From Pseudomonadota bacterium (GTDB lineage Bacteria; Pseudomonadota; Gammaproteobacteria; Burkholderiales; Burkholderiaceae_C), in contig JAUNUR010000011.1 of assembly GCA_030538085.1 (NCBI GenBank), positions 1-63,947 on the forward strand: a stretch of DNA of 63,947 nucleotides, given 5' to 3'. The position numbers were made by a program, and so were the translations under genes. This document shows positions 26,459 to 35,143 of the stretch, piece by piece. Under the pieces are notes generated by a model. That model was given only the letters and a program-made list of their open reading frames with translations. It was not told the origin of the DNA and did no database searches. The stretch's first letter is position 1; each line of letters opens with the position of its first letter.

Positions 26459-27568
26459 ATGCAGGTATCTTCATGTTCTGAACGGGTAGAGATTGCGCTG
26501 GGTGAGCGCAGCTACGGCATCGCCATTGGATCGGGGCTGCTGGATGATCCGGCCTCGTTCGAGGCCGCGCGCGGTGGCACTCATGCGCTGATCGTCACCA
26601 ACACCACCGTTGCGCCGCTGTACGCCGCGCGCCTGACCGCGGTGCTGGCGCCACGCCATGCCACGGTGAAGACCCTAGCGCTGCCCGATGGCGAGCAATA
26701 CAAGACCTGGGAGTCGCTCAACCTGATCTTCGACGCCCTGCTGGGCGACGGCGCCGACCGCAAGACCACGCTGTACGCGCTGGGCGGTGGCGTGGTGGGC
26801 GACATGACGGGTTTTGCCGCCGCCTGCTACATGCGCGGCGTGCCGTTCGTGCAGGTGCCGACCACGCTGCTGGCGCAGGTCGATTCGTCGGTGGGTGGCA
26901 AGACAGCCATCAACCACCCGCTGGGCAAGAACATGATCGGCGCCTTCTATCAGCCGCTGGCGGTGGTGTGCGATCTGGATGTGCTCAAAACGCTGCCGCC
27001 GCGCGAGTTGTCGGCGGGCCTGGCCGAGGTGATCAAGTACGGGCCGATCGCCGACATGGCGTTTCTCGACTGGATCGAGGCGAACATCGACGCCCTGCGT
27101 GCCTGCGAACCCGGGGCACTGGCGCACGCCGTCAAGCGCAGTTGCCAGATCAAGGCCGACGTGGTGGGCCAGGACGAGCGCGAGTCGGGCCTGCGCGCCA
27201 TCCTCAACTTCGGCCACACCTTTGGCCACGCCATCGAGGCCGGCATGGGCTATGGCGCCTGGCTGCACGGCGAGGCGGTGGGCGCGGGCATGGTGATGGC
27301 GGCCGAGCTGTCGCGCGAGCTGGGGCTGGTGGATGCCGCCTTCGTGCAGCGCCTCACCCAGTTGATCCAGCGCGCCGGGCTGCCCACGCGCGGCGCGGTG
27401 ATCGACGCGCAGGACAACGCTGGCCGCTACCTGCAATTGATGCGCGTCGACAAAAAAGCTGAAGGCGGCGAGATCCGTTTCGTGATCATCGACGGCCCCG
27501 GTCGCGCGGCCGTGCGCGCGGCGCCGGATGCGTTGGTGCGGCAGGTGATCGACCGCTGCTGTGCTTGA
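26459..27568 (+). CDS. aroB: 3-dehydroquinate synthase
   Basis: A 369-aa cytoplasmic NAD- and metal-dependent enzyme that closes the ring in the second step of the shikimate pathway. Motifs are [20 protein letters not shown] (NAD binding), [18 protein letters not shown] and the metal ligands in [10 protein letters not shown] with the later HGEAV. ATG 26459 ([14 protein letters not shown]) is chosen; the frame remains open to 26111 through the B1 repeat and the mobile-element remnant, which is not coding. The gene usually follows aroK directly; here 369 bp of repeats separate them. Confidence 0.95.
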   Translation: MQVSSCSERVEIALGERSYGIAIGSGLLDDPASFEAARGGTHALIVTNTTVAPLYAARLTAVLAPRHATVKTLALPDGEQYKTWESLNLIFDALLGDGADRKTTLYALGGGVVGDMTGFAAACYMRGVPFVQVPTTLLAQVDSSVGGKTAINHPLGKNMIGAFYQPLAVVCDLDVLKTLPPRELSAGLAEVIKYGPIADMAFLDWIEANIDALRACEPGALAHAVKRSCQIKADVVGQDERESGLRAILNFGHTFGHAIEAGMGYGAWLHGEAVGAGMVMAAELSRELGLVDAAFVQRLTQLIQRAGLPTRGAVIDAQDNAGRYLQLMRVDKKAEGGEIRFVIIDGPGRAAVRAAPDALVRQVIDRCCA

Positions 27569-27702
27569 TGCCCTCGCTTCGCTCCATGACCTCGCCGCTG
27601 CGCGGCATTGATGACCCATGACGGAAGGCGACAGCTCACCTGGTGTTTGTCATTGCGGCGCGGCCGCCGCCGTCGAAGCGCAGCAAGGTCATTTGTCATT
27701 GG
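27567..27702. repeat. Hairpin repeat family D, copy 6
   Basis: Contains CTCGCCGCTGCGCGGCATTG, then TTTGTCATTGCGGCGCGGCC, then GAAGCGCAGCAAGGTCATTT and GTCATTGG. It begins at the aroB stop and reaches the first family-like codons of dgt, so the annotated N-terminus of dgt overlaps it. Confidence 0.65.
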
Positions 27703-28823
27703 CTCCCTACGCCTGCGACCCCGCCCAGTCGCGCGGCCGGCGCCATCCGGTCACGCCCGCGCCCACGCGCGACGACTTCCAGCGCGACCGCGACCGCATC
27801 GTGCACTCCACTGCGTTCCGCCGGCTGGTCTACAAGACGCAGGTGTTCCTGAACCACGAGGGCGACCTGTTCCGCACGCGGCTCACGCATTCGCTGGAGG
27901 TGGCGCAACTCGCCCGCTCCATCGCCCGCTCGCTGCGGCTGAACGAGGACTTGACCGAAACCATTGCGCTGGCGCACGATCTTGGTCACACGCCCTTCGG
28001 CCACGCGGGGCAGGATGCGCTCAACGACTGCATGACCGCGCACGGCGGCTTCGAGCACAACCTGCAAAGCCTGCGCGTGGTCGACTGGCTAGAGCACCGC
28101 TACCCCGACCACGATGGCCTGAACCTGAGCTTCGAGACGCGCGAGGGCATCCTCAAGCACTGCTCCGCCGCCAACGCGCGCCTGCTTGAAGAGCAGGAAC
28201 CTCATGGCGTGGCGCGCCGCTTCATCGACGGCACGCAGCCCAGCCTGGAGGCGCAGTTGACCAACCTGGCCGACGAGATCGCCTACAACGCGCACGACAT
28301 CGACGACGGCGTGCGCTCCGGCCTGCTCACGCTGGCGCAGGTGGCCGAGGTGCCGCTGTTCGCCCAGCACCTGGCCAGCACACAGCGCGACCACCCGCGG
28401 GCGCCGCCGCGCCGCCAGCTCTACGAATCCATCCGCTGCATGCTGTCGGCCCAGATCTACGACGTGATCGACGCCACCGGCGCCGCACTGGCCGCCGCCG
28501 CGCCGCACAGCGCCGACGAAGCCCGCCGCGCCGGCCGGCTGGTGCGGTTCAGCGCCGACATGCGTGCGCAGTCCAGCGCGCTCAAGCGCTTTCTGTTCGC
28601 CAACCTGTATCGGCACCCGCAGGTCGTCGACACCACCGCGCAGGCGCGGCAGGTGGTGCGCGAGCTGTTCGCCGCTTACCTGGACCGGCCCGCCGAACTG
28701 CGCCCCAGCTTCGCCGAGCGCCCCGACCGCGAGCGCGCCGTGGCCGACTACATCGCCGGCATGACTGACCGCTTTGCCCTGCGCGAGCATGAGCGGCTGA
28801 CCGGCCAGCGCCTGCTGGTATGA
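27618..28823 (+). CDS. dgt: Deoxyguanosinetriphosphate triphosphohydrolase-like protein
   Basis: A 401-aa HD-domain enzyme that splits dGTP (or other dNTPs) to the nucleoside and triphosphate. Visible are RRLVYKTQVF, the HD metal ligands in RLTHSLEVAQ and HDLGHTPFGHAG, and NLADEIAYNAHDIDDG. The first 27 codons from ATG 27618 are translated from a family D repeat and are probably not native; a TTG at 27699 would begin with LAPYACDPAQSRGRRHP, where similarity to the family starts, giving 374 aa. Which start is used cannot be decided by reading alone. Confidence 0.9.
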   Translation: MTEGDSSPGVCHCGAAAAVEAQQGHLSLAPYACDPAQSRGRRHPVTPAPTRDDFQRDRDRIVHSTAFRRLVYKTQVFLNHEGDLFRTRLTHSLEVAQLARSIARSLRLNEDLTETIALAHDLGHTPFGHAGQDALNDCMTAHGGFEHNLQSLRVVDWLEHRYPDHDGLNLSFETREGILKHCSAANARLLEEQEPHGVARRFIDGTQPSLEAQLTNLADEIAYNAHDIDDGVRSGLLTLAQVAEVPLFAQHLASTQRDHPRAPPRRQLYESIRCMLSAQIYDVIDATGAALAAAAPHSADEARRAGRLVRFSADMRAQSSALKRFLFANLYRHPQVVDTTAQARQVVRELFAAYLDRPAELRPSFAERPDRERAVADYIAGMTDRFALREHERLTGQRLLV

Positions 28824-28834
28824 AGCGTCTTGAT

Positions 28835-28908
28835 GTGGGAGCGGCCTTGGCCGCGATAGGGCGTCACCTCGACTTGGAGCGCCGCATCGCGGGCAAGCCC
28901 GCTCCCAC
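28835..28908. repeat. Pseudomonas-type REP pair, copy 4
   Basis: Inverted pair beginning GTGGGAGCGGCCTTGGCCGC and ending GGGCAAGCCCGCTCCCAC, 11 bp after the dgt stop and just before the MFS gene. Confidence 0.8.
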
Positions 28909-28944
28909 AGAGCCGGCCGACATGCGTTGAACGCGGCACCGATC

Positions 28945-30156
28945 ATGAGCACGCCGTCCACCCCTCCGCCGCATCCCCACGCCCCGTGGATCGTCATCCT
29001 CGCCGGCGTCAGCGCCGCGCTGCATGTGGCCAAGCTGCCACCCGCGTTGCCGGTGCTGCAGCAAGAGCTGGGCATCACGCTGGTGCAGGCCGGGTTCTTG
29101 CTGTCGCTGGTGCAGGTGGCCGCGATGGCGCTGGGCATCGTGGCGGGCCTGCTGGCCGAAGGCATGGGGCTCAAGCGCGCCATGGTGGCGGGGCTGTGCC
29201 TGCTCACCGTGGCGGGTGCGGCGGGGGGATGGGCGCAAGGCGTTGCCAGCTTGCTGGCGCTGCGCGCGGTCGAGGGCGTTGGCTTTCTGCTGGCGACGGT
29301 GCCCGCGCCCAGCCTGCTGCGGCGGATGGTGGCGCCAACACACATGACGCGGATGCTGGGTGTCTGGAGTGCCTTCATGCCCTTGGGTACCGGCGTGGCG
29401 CTGCTGCTGGGGCCGCTGGTCATGGCGGCGTGGCCGTGGCCGGTCTGGTGGTGGTTGACGGCGGCGCTCTCGCTGGTGATGGCAGCGTGGGTACGGGCTG
29501 CCGTGCCCGATGATCCGCCGCCCACCCCGCGCCACCAGGCCAGCGGCGAGCGCTGGCAGCAGCGCCTGGCGGGCACGCTGGGCGCGCGCGGGCCATGGCT
29601 GGGCGCGCTGACCTTTGGCGTGTATTCGGCGCAGTGGCTGGCGGTGATTGGCTTTCTGCCGTCGCTGTACCAAGCATCGGGCTGGGGCGGCGTGCGCGGC
29701 GCCGTGCTGACGGCATTGGTCGCGGCGGCCAACATCACCGGCAACATCGCCGCCGGGCGCCTGCTGCACCGTGGCGTGGCGCCGCAGCGGCTGCTGTGGA
29801 CGGGCTTCGGCGCCATGGCGCTGGGCGCCTTCCTGGCCTTCGGTACGCCCACGGCCCATGCGCCGGTGGCGCGTTACGTGGGCGCGCTGCTGTTCTCGTC
29901 GGTGGGCGGGCTGATTCCCGGCACGCTGTTCGGCCTGGCCCCGCGCCTGGCGCCGGGCGAGCGCACCATTGCCACCACGGTGGGCTGGATGCAGCAGCTC
30001 TCCGCGGTTGGTCAGGTCAGCGGCCCGCCGCTGGTGGCCTGGGTGGCGGGCGTGACCGGGGGCTGGCAAACCACGTGGGTGGTCACGGCCAGTTGCTGCG
30101 TGGCGGGTGCGCTGCTGGCGGTGCTTATCGGGCGGCAACTGCGGTCTTATGAGTGA
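28945..30156 (+). CDS. Major facilitator superfamily transporter
   Basis: A 403-aa inner-membrane protein with about 12 hydrophobic segments. The loop between segments 2 and 3 reads AEGMGLKRAMVAG, an MFS motif A variant. The overall look is that of the CynX/NimT group (cyanate/nitroimidazole-like permeases), but the substrate cannot be assigned. ATG 28945 (MSTPSTPPPHPHAPWIV) is preferred to the TTG at 28927; neither has a clear ribosome site. The gene is separated from dgt by a REP pair, so the two are probably not one operon. Confidence 0.85.
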   Translation: MSTPSTPPPHPHAPWIVILAGVSAALHVAKLPPALPVLQQELGITLVQAGFLLSLVQVAAMALGIVAGLLAEGMGLKRAMVAGLCLLTVAGAAGGWAQGVASLLALRAVEGVGFLLATVPAPSLLRRMVAPTHMTRMLGVWSAFMPLGTGVALLLGPLVMAAWPWPVWWWLTAALSLVMAAWVRAAVPDDPPPTPRHQASGERWQQRLAGTLGARGPWLGALTFGVYSAQWLAVIGFLPSLYQASGWGGVRGAVLTALVAAANITGNIAAGRLLHRGVAPQRLLWTGFGAMALGAFLAFGTPTAHAPVARYVGALLFSSVGGLIPGTLFGLAPRLAPGERTIATTVGWMQQLSAVGQVSGPPLVAWVAGVTGGWQTTWVVTASCCVAGALLAVLIGRQLRSYE

Positions 30157-30243
30157 AATCGGCCTCTATCGCCCGTCCATCATGTGCCAGCAGCTATCAA
30201 TAGTGCAGTGAAAACCACTCGTGTTCCAAGGCACAATGCGACC

Positions 30244-30858
30244 ATGAGCAATGCCCCTGACCCCACCCCCGCGCCGCCGTTGACCGACACCGTGATCGCC
30301 GACACCCGCCGCTGGCTGGAGCGAGCCGTGATCGGCCTCAACCTGTGTCCCTTCGCCAAGGCGCCGCACGCCAAGGGACAGATTCATTACGCCGTGTGCG
30401 AAGGCGACGACCCGCAAGCCCTGCTGACCATGCTGCGCACCGAGCTGCAGGCGCTGGCCGCCGCCGACCTGGCCGAACGCGAAACCACGCTGCTGATCGC
30501 CCCGCGCGGCTTTGACGACTTCCTCGACTTCAACGACCTGCTGGACGAGGCCGACGCGGTGGTGACCGCGCTGGACCTGGACGGCACGCTGCAAGTCGCC
30601 CCGTTTCACCCGCGCTTTCAGTTCGCAGGCACCGACGAAGACGACATCACCAACGCCACCAACCGCTCGCCATACCCCACGCTGCATCTGATCCGTGAGG
30701 AAAGCATCGATCGCGCCGTCGAAGCCTTCCCCGAGGCCGAGACGATTTACGAAGCCAACATGGCCACGCTGGAGAAGCTGGGCCACGAAGGCTGGGCGGC
30801 GCTGGACGTGGGCGCAACCTCGGTCACGCCGGGCGATGACAGCAAGGGCGCAGCATGA
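30244..30858 (+). CDS. DUF1415 domain-containing protein
   Basis: A 204-aa cytoplasmic protein. The family segment TRRWLERAVIGLNLCPFAKAP lies near the N-terminus, followed by LLIAPRGFDDFLDFNDLLDEADA, VAPFHPRFQFAGT and RSPYPTLHLIREESIDRA, all typical of DUF1415. The function of the family is unknown; the conserved CPFAK and histidine residues hint at metal binding. ATG 30244 is the family start. Its stop overlaps the ATG of the next gene (ATGA), so it is coupled to the methyltransferase. Confidence 0.9.
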   Translation: MSNAPDPTPAPPLTDTVIADTRRWLERAVIGLNLCPFAKAPHAKGQIHYAVCEGDDPQALLTMLRTELQALAAADLAERETTLLIAPRGFDDFLDFNDLLDEADAVVTALDLDGTLQVAPFHPRFQFAGTDEDDITNATNRSPYPTLHLIREESIDRAVEAFPEAETIYEANMATLEKLGHEGWAALDVGATSVTPGDDSKGAA

Positions 30859-31802
30859 CCGCACCGGCTACGCCAGTTCACCGAAAAACTTCAAAAAAGA
30901 GAGCTGAACGCGCTGATGGTACAAGCGCTGCAGGCCCAAAAGGCTTAAAAAATTCAGAGCTGACCGAACTGCGCCCCGGCCAGTCGGTCGAGCTGCTGAA
31001 AGCGCTGCACATCCTCACCCGCGACGGGCGGCTTAACCAGGATTCGCGCCGCAAGCTCAAGCAGGTCGAGCACCTGGTGCAGTTCATCGAGAAAATCGTT
31101 ACCGAGACCACGCCACACGCGGGCGAACTGACCCTGGCCGACCACGGTGCCGGCAAGTCGTACCTGGGCTTCATCCTTTATGACCTGTTGCTGAAAAGGC
31201 AGGGCGCAGGCGTCGTGCACGGCATCGAGACGCGGCCCGAACTGGTCGAACGCTCACGCGCGCTGGCCCAGCGGCTGGGCTTCGAGCGCATGCGCTTTCA
31301 CAACCTCAGCGCCGCCGCGTCGGCACACGCCGATGCGCTGCCCGAGCGCATCGACATCGTCACCGCACTGCACGCCTGCGACACCGCCACCGACGACGCC
31401 ATCGCCTTCGGCCTGGCGAAGAAGGCGCAGGCCATGGTGCTGGTGCCTTGCTGCCAGGCCGAGCTGGCGGCCAGCTTGCGGCAGTCCAAGGCACTGCAAC
31501 TGTCGCGCACGCCGCTGGCCGAGCTGTGGCGCCACCCGCTGCACACGCGCGAAATGGGCAGCCAGCTGACCAACGTGCTGCGCTGCCTGTACCTTGAATC
31601 GCAGGGCTACAGCGTGACGGTGACCGAGCTGGTGGGCTGGGAACACAGCCTGAAGAATGAGCTGATCATCGCCCGCCATACCGGCCACAAGAAGCGCAGC
31701 GCTGGTGAGCGGCTGCGCGCGCTGCTGGGTGAGTTTGGACTCACATCGCTGCTGCCGCTGCGCTATCCGGCGCTGGCGGTGTCATTGCCCCACCAGACCT
31801 GA
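30855..31802 (+). CDS. Class I SAM-dependent methyltransferase (repeat-derived N-terminal segment)
   Basis: A 315-aa protein with a Rossmann methyltransferase domain: LTLADHGAGKSYLGFILYDL is motif I in the variant (DHGAGKGY) used by the Methyltransf_32 family, and TALHACDTATDDAI follows. LVPCCQAEL is another conserved segment. These proteins are of unknown target, possibly RNA. Residues 11-33 (KTSKKRAERADGTSAAGPKG and on) are encoded by a Comamonadaceae-type repeat motif inserted in frame, so the N-terminus is longer and more basic than the conserved part, which starts at ELTELRPGQSVELLKALH. Confidence 0.82.
   Translation: MTAPATPVHRKTSKKRAERADGTSAAGPKGLKNSELTELRPGQSVELLKALHILTRDGRLNQDSRRKLKQVEHLVQFIEKIVTETTPHAGELTLADHGAGKSYLGFILYDLLLKRQGAGVVHGIETRPELVERSRALAQRLGFERMRFHNLSAAASAHADALPERIDIVTALHACDTATDDAIAFGLAKKAQAMVLVPCCQAELAASLRQSKALQLSRTPLAELWRHPLHTREMGSQLTNVLRCLYLESQGYSVTVTELVGWEHSLKNELIIARHTGHKKRSAGERLRALLGEFGLTSLLPLRYPALAVSLPHQT
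30885..30955. repeat. Comamonadaceae-type motif (family F) inside a coding region
   Basis: Reads TCAAAAAAGAGAGCTGAACG then CGCTGATGGTACAAGCGCTG then AGGCCCAAAAGGCTTAAAA. The order AAGAGAGCTG, GCGCT, AAGCGCT, GGCTTAAAA is that of the intergenic motif, but here it is translated as part of the methyltransferase. Confidence 0.6.
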
Positions 31803-31841
31803 AGCATCCACACATTGGCTTGAAGAAAGGACGAACACACC

Positions 31842-33008
31842 ATGAGCTACGTGCTCCAAATCTGGTCACAACCTGCGGATGAACCCCCGCCCACCACGGT
31901 GGCCGAGGCCGATGCGCTGGTGGTGCGCCTGTCCAAAACCCCGCAGCCGCAAGACCACCCGCTGTTCCTGCAACTGGCCCAGCGGCTGACGCAGCGCTAC
32001 CCGTGCCTGACCACGCTGGACGAGGAAGATGAAGAAAGCGAAGACGCCACCGTCTGGTCCGACGGCCCGCTGGACGGGCGCACCGCCTGCGCCCTCTACG
32101 GCTTGGGCGTGCAAACCACGCACCTGCACCGGGCCGTGCCCTTTGTGGTGGCCACCGCCCGCGCGCTGGGCCTGAACGTGTACGACATGCAGGCCGGCGA
32201 AGCCCACTTGGCCAACGGCAGCGTGCTGCACCTGCGCCACCGTGCGCCCATTGATTGGGAAGCGCAAGAGCAAGAGTCGGAAGACATTGAAACCTGTGGC
32301 GAAGCCCAGCGCTTGCTGAGAGCAGCCATGACCCCGTTTTTTGAGCAGGCGGGTTACAAGCCTGGAGAAAAGGGCAGGATTTATACCCGCAAGAAGGGGA
32401 AGATCCGGCAAATCATCTCTTTATATGCAGACGGAGCGATTGGTTCGGAATACGCCCGGTATGGCTACATGGGGTGGCTGGCTGTCGAACTGATTTTTAA
32501 GGAGGGACTTGATTTGTATTTGAGTAAATATGCCGGCAAGTCACATGAAAACATAAGCGAAATCAGTTTACGCTTTCAGCACAAGCTGATGTTTGCGGAG
32601 CAGGCGGCAAAAAAGATACCGCATATACAAATGCGCCGATTCGATGAGGGTAAATTCTATTTTGAAGGCCGCTCATCCGTTGCCGGTGTTGCGCAGGCGA
32701 TGAACACCTATCTGCACGACTACATTTTTCCGTTGCTGGATGATTGTATTTCGATCGAAGACATTCACCGTCATTTCAACCCGGCAGACCATCCGAATCA
32801 CTTCAATCTGAAAATCGATCCGTCTTGCATAGTGACAAATCATATTGGTCTGCTGACCATTGCCTATCTGGTGGACCATGCGCGCTTTGAAGACCATATT
32901 AAAGGCGTCATGGGGCATCGGGGTTATGAACATGAACCTCTGCAAAACTTTCTGACCGCGTTGCCTGATGGCGAGCGTTGGCTCACAGTCATGAAGCAGA
33001 ATTCCTGA
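31842..33008 (+). CDS. Mosaic protein: GC-rich N-terminal domain joined to an AT-rich DUF4304-like C-terminal part
   Basis: A 388-aa protein of unknown function. The N-terminal 155 residues (MSYVLQIWSQPADE to LHLRHRAP) resemble a domain found at the front of various Burkholderiales proteins (DGPLDGRTACALYGLG and LGLNVYDMQAGE). From about residue 163 the base composition drops sharply: GC is 67% at 31921-31980 and 40% at 32521-32580. The second part begins FFEQAGYKPGEKGRIYTRKK, like the opening of DUF4304 proteins, some of which act as polymorphic-toxin immunity factors. No signal peptide or membrane segment is seen. An immunity-type role is inference only. Confidence 0.75.
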   Translation: MSYVLQIWSQPADEPPPTTVAEADALVVRLSKTPQPQDHPLFLQLAQRLTQRYPCLTTLDEEDEESEDATVWSDGPLDGRTACALYGLGVQTTHLHRAVPFVVATARALGLNVYDMQAGEAHLANGSVLHLRHRAPIDWEAQEQESEDIETCGEAQRLLRAAMTPFFEQAGYKPGEKGRIYTRKKGKIRQIISLYADGAIGSEYARYGYMGWLAVELIFKEGLDLYLSKYAGKSHENISEISLRFQHKLMFAEQAAKKIPHIQMRRFDEGKFYFEGRSSVAGVAQAMNTYLHDYIFPLLDDCISIEDIHRHFNPADHPNHFNLKIDPSCIVTNHIGLLTIAYLVDHARFEDHIKGVMGHRGYEHEPLQNFLTALPDGERWLTVMKQNS

Positions 33009-33065
33009 CCGCAAAACGGATGGCGCCAGTTGGCGGCGGTGCTGATGAAGGCCTGAAGTACTGAC

Positions 33066-33387
33066 CCTGGAAACGGCAGTTGACCGCTCGCCATCCTTGG
33101 GCAACCGGCATGAGCACTGACTTTCACGGCTTCGATCACGTCCACCGGTTGGGTGAGCGTGCTATGCACCCGATCGCACCGCGCTGGCTTGCTGCCCAAG
33201 CGGCGTTGCTCGTCCTTGCAGGCACGAGCCTGCCGCGTCCTCCCCCTTGCAGGGCGCGCATCGGTCAGAGCCCGATGCCGCTCGTGCCGTCCAAAGCTGC
33301 GCAGGCAGCTTTGGAGCCGCGGCACTTGCCCTTTGCCTGCCACGCCCATCACGGCACGCTCGGGCGCATCCAACTGCCGTTTCTAGG
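33066..33387 (+). mobile_element. Miniature inverted-repeat element, expanded copy (322 bp)
   Basis: The ends are CCTGGAAACGGCAGTTG and CAACTGCCGTTTCTAGG. The interior matches the 234-bp element except for about 88 extra bases near 33241-33330, which contain two small hairpins (CATCGG/CCGATG and AAGCTGC/GCAGCTT). The flanking pentamers, CTGAC and CTCAG, are not identical, suggesting an older insertion than copies 1 and 4. Confidence 0.85.
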
Positions 33388-33395
33388 CTCAGTGA

Positions 33396-33450
33396 ATGTC
33401 ATGGCGGCGTAGCCGCCATCATCGAAGCGCAGCGAGGTCATTTCGTCATC
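33396..33450. repeat. Hairpin repeat family D, copy 7
   Basis: Reads ATGTCATGGCGGCGTAGCCG then CATCATCGAAGCGCAGCG, AGGTCATTTCGTCAT. It overlaps the stop codon region of prmC. Confidence 0.65.
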
Positions 33451-34262
33451 GCGCCCGAGCACCGCTCGATGCCCGCCAAATCACGCCGCGACTGCACCTG
33501 CGCGAAGCCCGTGGCGCCAAGCAGACCGCGCACGGCGTCGGCCTGGTCCCAGCCGTGCTCCAGCAGCAGCCAGCCACCGGGTGCCAGGTGCGCAGGGGCC
33601 TGCGCCACGATGCGGCGGATATCGTCCAGACCGTCGGCGCCGCTGACCAGCGCCTGGTGCGGCTCGTGCGCCAGCGCGGGCAGGTGCGGATCGGTGTCGG
33701 CAATGTAAGGCGGGTTGCTGACGATCAGGTCGAAACGCTCGCCCGCCACCGGGGCGAACCAGTCGCCCAGCCTGAAGTCCGCGTGCAAGCCCAGCCGCCG
33801 CGCGTTGTCCATCGCCACGGTGAGTGCGTCCTCACTGGCGTCCACCGCCATGACCCGCGCCAGTGGCCGCTGCCGGGCCACCGCCAGCGCGATGGCGCCG
33901 CTGCCAGTGCCCAGATCGAGCACGCGGCATGGCGCATCGGCGGGCAGCAGCGCCAGCGCCCAGTCCACCAGCGTTTCGGTGTCGTCGCGCGGGTCGAGCA
34001 CGCGGGCATCGACGCGCAGCGTCAAGCCGTGAAAGGCTTTCTCGCCTGTCAGATAGGCCAGCGGCTCGCCCGCCAGCCGGCGCGTGACCAGCGCTTGCAA
34101 GCGGGTGGCGGCGGCTGCCGGTAGGGGGGCGGTGTCGTGCGCCAACAGCCAGGCGCGCGCGTGCGTGGGCTGGCCCAGCACGTGCAGCAGCAGCATCTGC
34201 GCCTCCAGCCGGGGCAGGCCGCGTGCTTGCCAGTGGAGCAGGGCATCGGATAAGGTGGTCAC
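33438..34262 (-). CDS. prmC: Peptide chain release factor N5-glutamine methyltransferase PrmC
   Basis: A 274-aa enzyme that methylates the GGQ glutamine of release factors RF1 and RF2, increasing termination efficiency. Motif I is [14 protein letters not shown], and the catalytic NPPY lies in [11 protein letters not shown]. An N-terminal helical domain (residues 1-75) binds the release factor. It is downstream of prfA, its substrate gene, on the same strand, but a BON lipoprotein gene and a REP pair separate them. Confidence 0.95.
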   Translation of the reverse strand: MTTLSDALLHWQARGLPRLEAQMLLLHVLGQPTHARAWLLAHDTAPLPAAAATRLQALVTRRLAGEPLAYLTGEKAFHGLTLRVDARVLDPRDDTETLVDWALALLPADAPCRVLDLGTGSGAIALAVARQRPLARVMAVDASEDALTVAMDNARRLGLHADFRLGDWFAPVAGERFDLIVSNPPYIADTDPHLPALAHEPHQALVSGADGLDDIRRIVAQAPAHLAPGGWLLLEHGWDQADAVRGLLGATGFAQVQSRRDLAGIERCSGAMTK

Positions 34263-34277
34263 GGAAAGCTATCGAAA

Positions 34278-34327
34278 ATGAAGCTGCCTGCGCTGTAGGG
34301 GAAAGGGCTGGAAGCCTATTTGGCTTG
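34278..34327. repeat. Comamonadaceae-type motif (family F), copy 3
   Basis: Reads ATGAAGCTGCCTGCGCTGTA then GGGCTGGAAGCCTATTTGGC, the AGCTGC-TGCGCT-GGCT order of the family. It lies just upstream of prmC. Confidence 0.5.
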
Positions 34328-34380
34328 CAGGAAGCGGAGGAGAAGGGGCACCCTGACAAGCAACTTCCGTCAAGGCGCTT

Positions 34381-34454
34381 GTGGGAGCGGGCTTGCCCGC
34401 GATGGGGCGCCTCATCTTTCGATGCGCTGTCATCGCGGCCAAGGCCGCTCCTAC
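34381..34454. repeat. Pseudomonas-type REP pair, copy 5
   Basis: Inverted pair beginning GTGGGAGCGGGCTTGCCCGC and ending GGCCAAGGCCGCTCCTAC, between prmC and the BON lipoprotein gene. Confidence 0.8.
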
Positions 34455-34488
34455 AGCCTCAGCCTTGTTCATTGGCGCATGGGCCACA

Positions 34489-34881
34489 TCAAGGCGCGCT
34501 CATCCGGTCCACCACGTCGCGCACGCCAGCCACGCCGCGCGCGGTCTGCACGGCCAGCGCGCGGTCAGCCGGGTTGGCGAGTTGGCCGCTCAGGATGACC
34601 ACGCCACCTTCGTACGTGTCCACGCTCAAGCCGCTGCCAGCCAGCGCCGGCTGCGCCGCCAGCGCGGCGCGCACGCGCTCGGCCACGCGTTGCGCGCCGG
34701 CGGTGGAGCCGGACGCTCCATCCCACACCTCGGGTGCCTTGCGCAAATCCGGCACCGGAATCTCGATGCGTGAGGGCGTGGCGCCCCAGGACGTGCCACC
34801 GGTGCCGCAACCGGCCAACAGCGACAGGGCCGAGGCGCCAGCCAGCAGCAGGGCAGGGCGGGAGAGGGTGAGTGAGCGCAT
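34489..34881 (-). CDS. BON domain lipoprotein
   Basis: A 130-aa lipoprotein. The signal peptide ends in LLAGC, with the acylated cysteine at residue 25. The C-terminal half has the BON pattern: VAERVRAALAAQPALAGSGL, then VDTYEGGVVILSGQLANPAD and TARGVAGVRDVVDRM. BON domains bind phospholipid or other envelope components, as in OsmY and DolP. Only one BON copy is present, whereas many relatives have two. It lies between prfA and prmC on the same strand. Confidence 0.85.
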   Translation of the reverse strand: MRSLTLSRPALLLAGASALSLLAGCGTGGTSWGATPSRIEIPVPDLRKAPEVWDGASGSTAGAQRVAERVRAALAAQPALAGSGLSVDTYEGGVVILSGQLANPADRALAVQTARGVAGVRDVVDRMSAP

Positions 34882-34987
34882 GCATTCATCCTTTTATGGG
34901 TATCCCGCCGGGCTGGCGGGCGATGGGGTGATGATATTCAACGCGCCAGAAGCTGCGCCATGGTCTGGGGTCTTCATCCACCCCTTC

Positions 34988-35063
34988 CCGTCATTGCGGC
35001 GAAAGCCGCAATCTACTCGGTGTCCGCAGGTCGATGCCGTGTCAAGGTGGCGCCGCGATGACG
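34988..35063. repeat. Composite repeat family B1, partial copy
   Basis: Reads GTCATTGCGGCGAAAGCCGC then CGGTGTCCGCAGGTCGATGC and GTGTCAAGGTGGCGCC, ending GCGATGACGAGG. The second palindromic unit is largely lost compared with the copy at 26195-26395. Confidence 0.65.
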
Positions 35064-35080
35064 AGGCGGCAAAGAAGGCA

Positions 35081-35124
35081 TTCGTCATTTGTCATGCGGC
35101 GCCAGCCGCGGTCATTGGTCATCG
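35081..35124. repeat. Hairpin repeat family D, copy 8
   Basis: TTCGTCATTTGTCATGCGGC then GCCAGCCGCGGTCATTGGTC, with the usual GCGGC/GCCGC hairpin, 20 bp after the prfA stop. Confidence 0.7.
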
Positions 35125-35143
35125 TCTTGAAGGCAAAGCGGTA

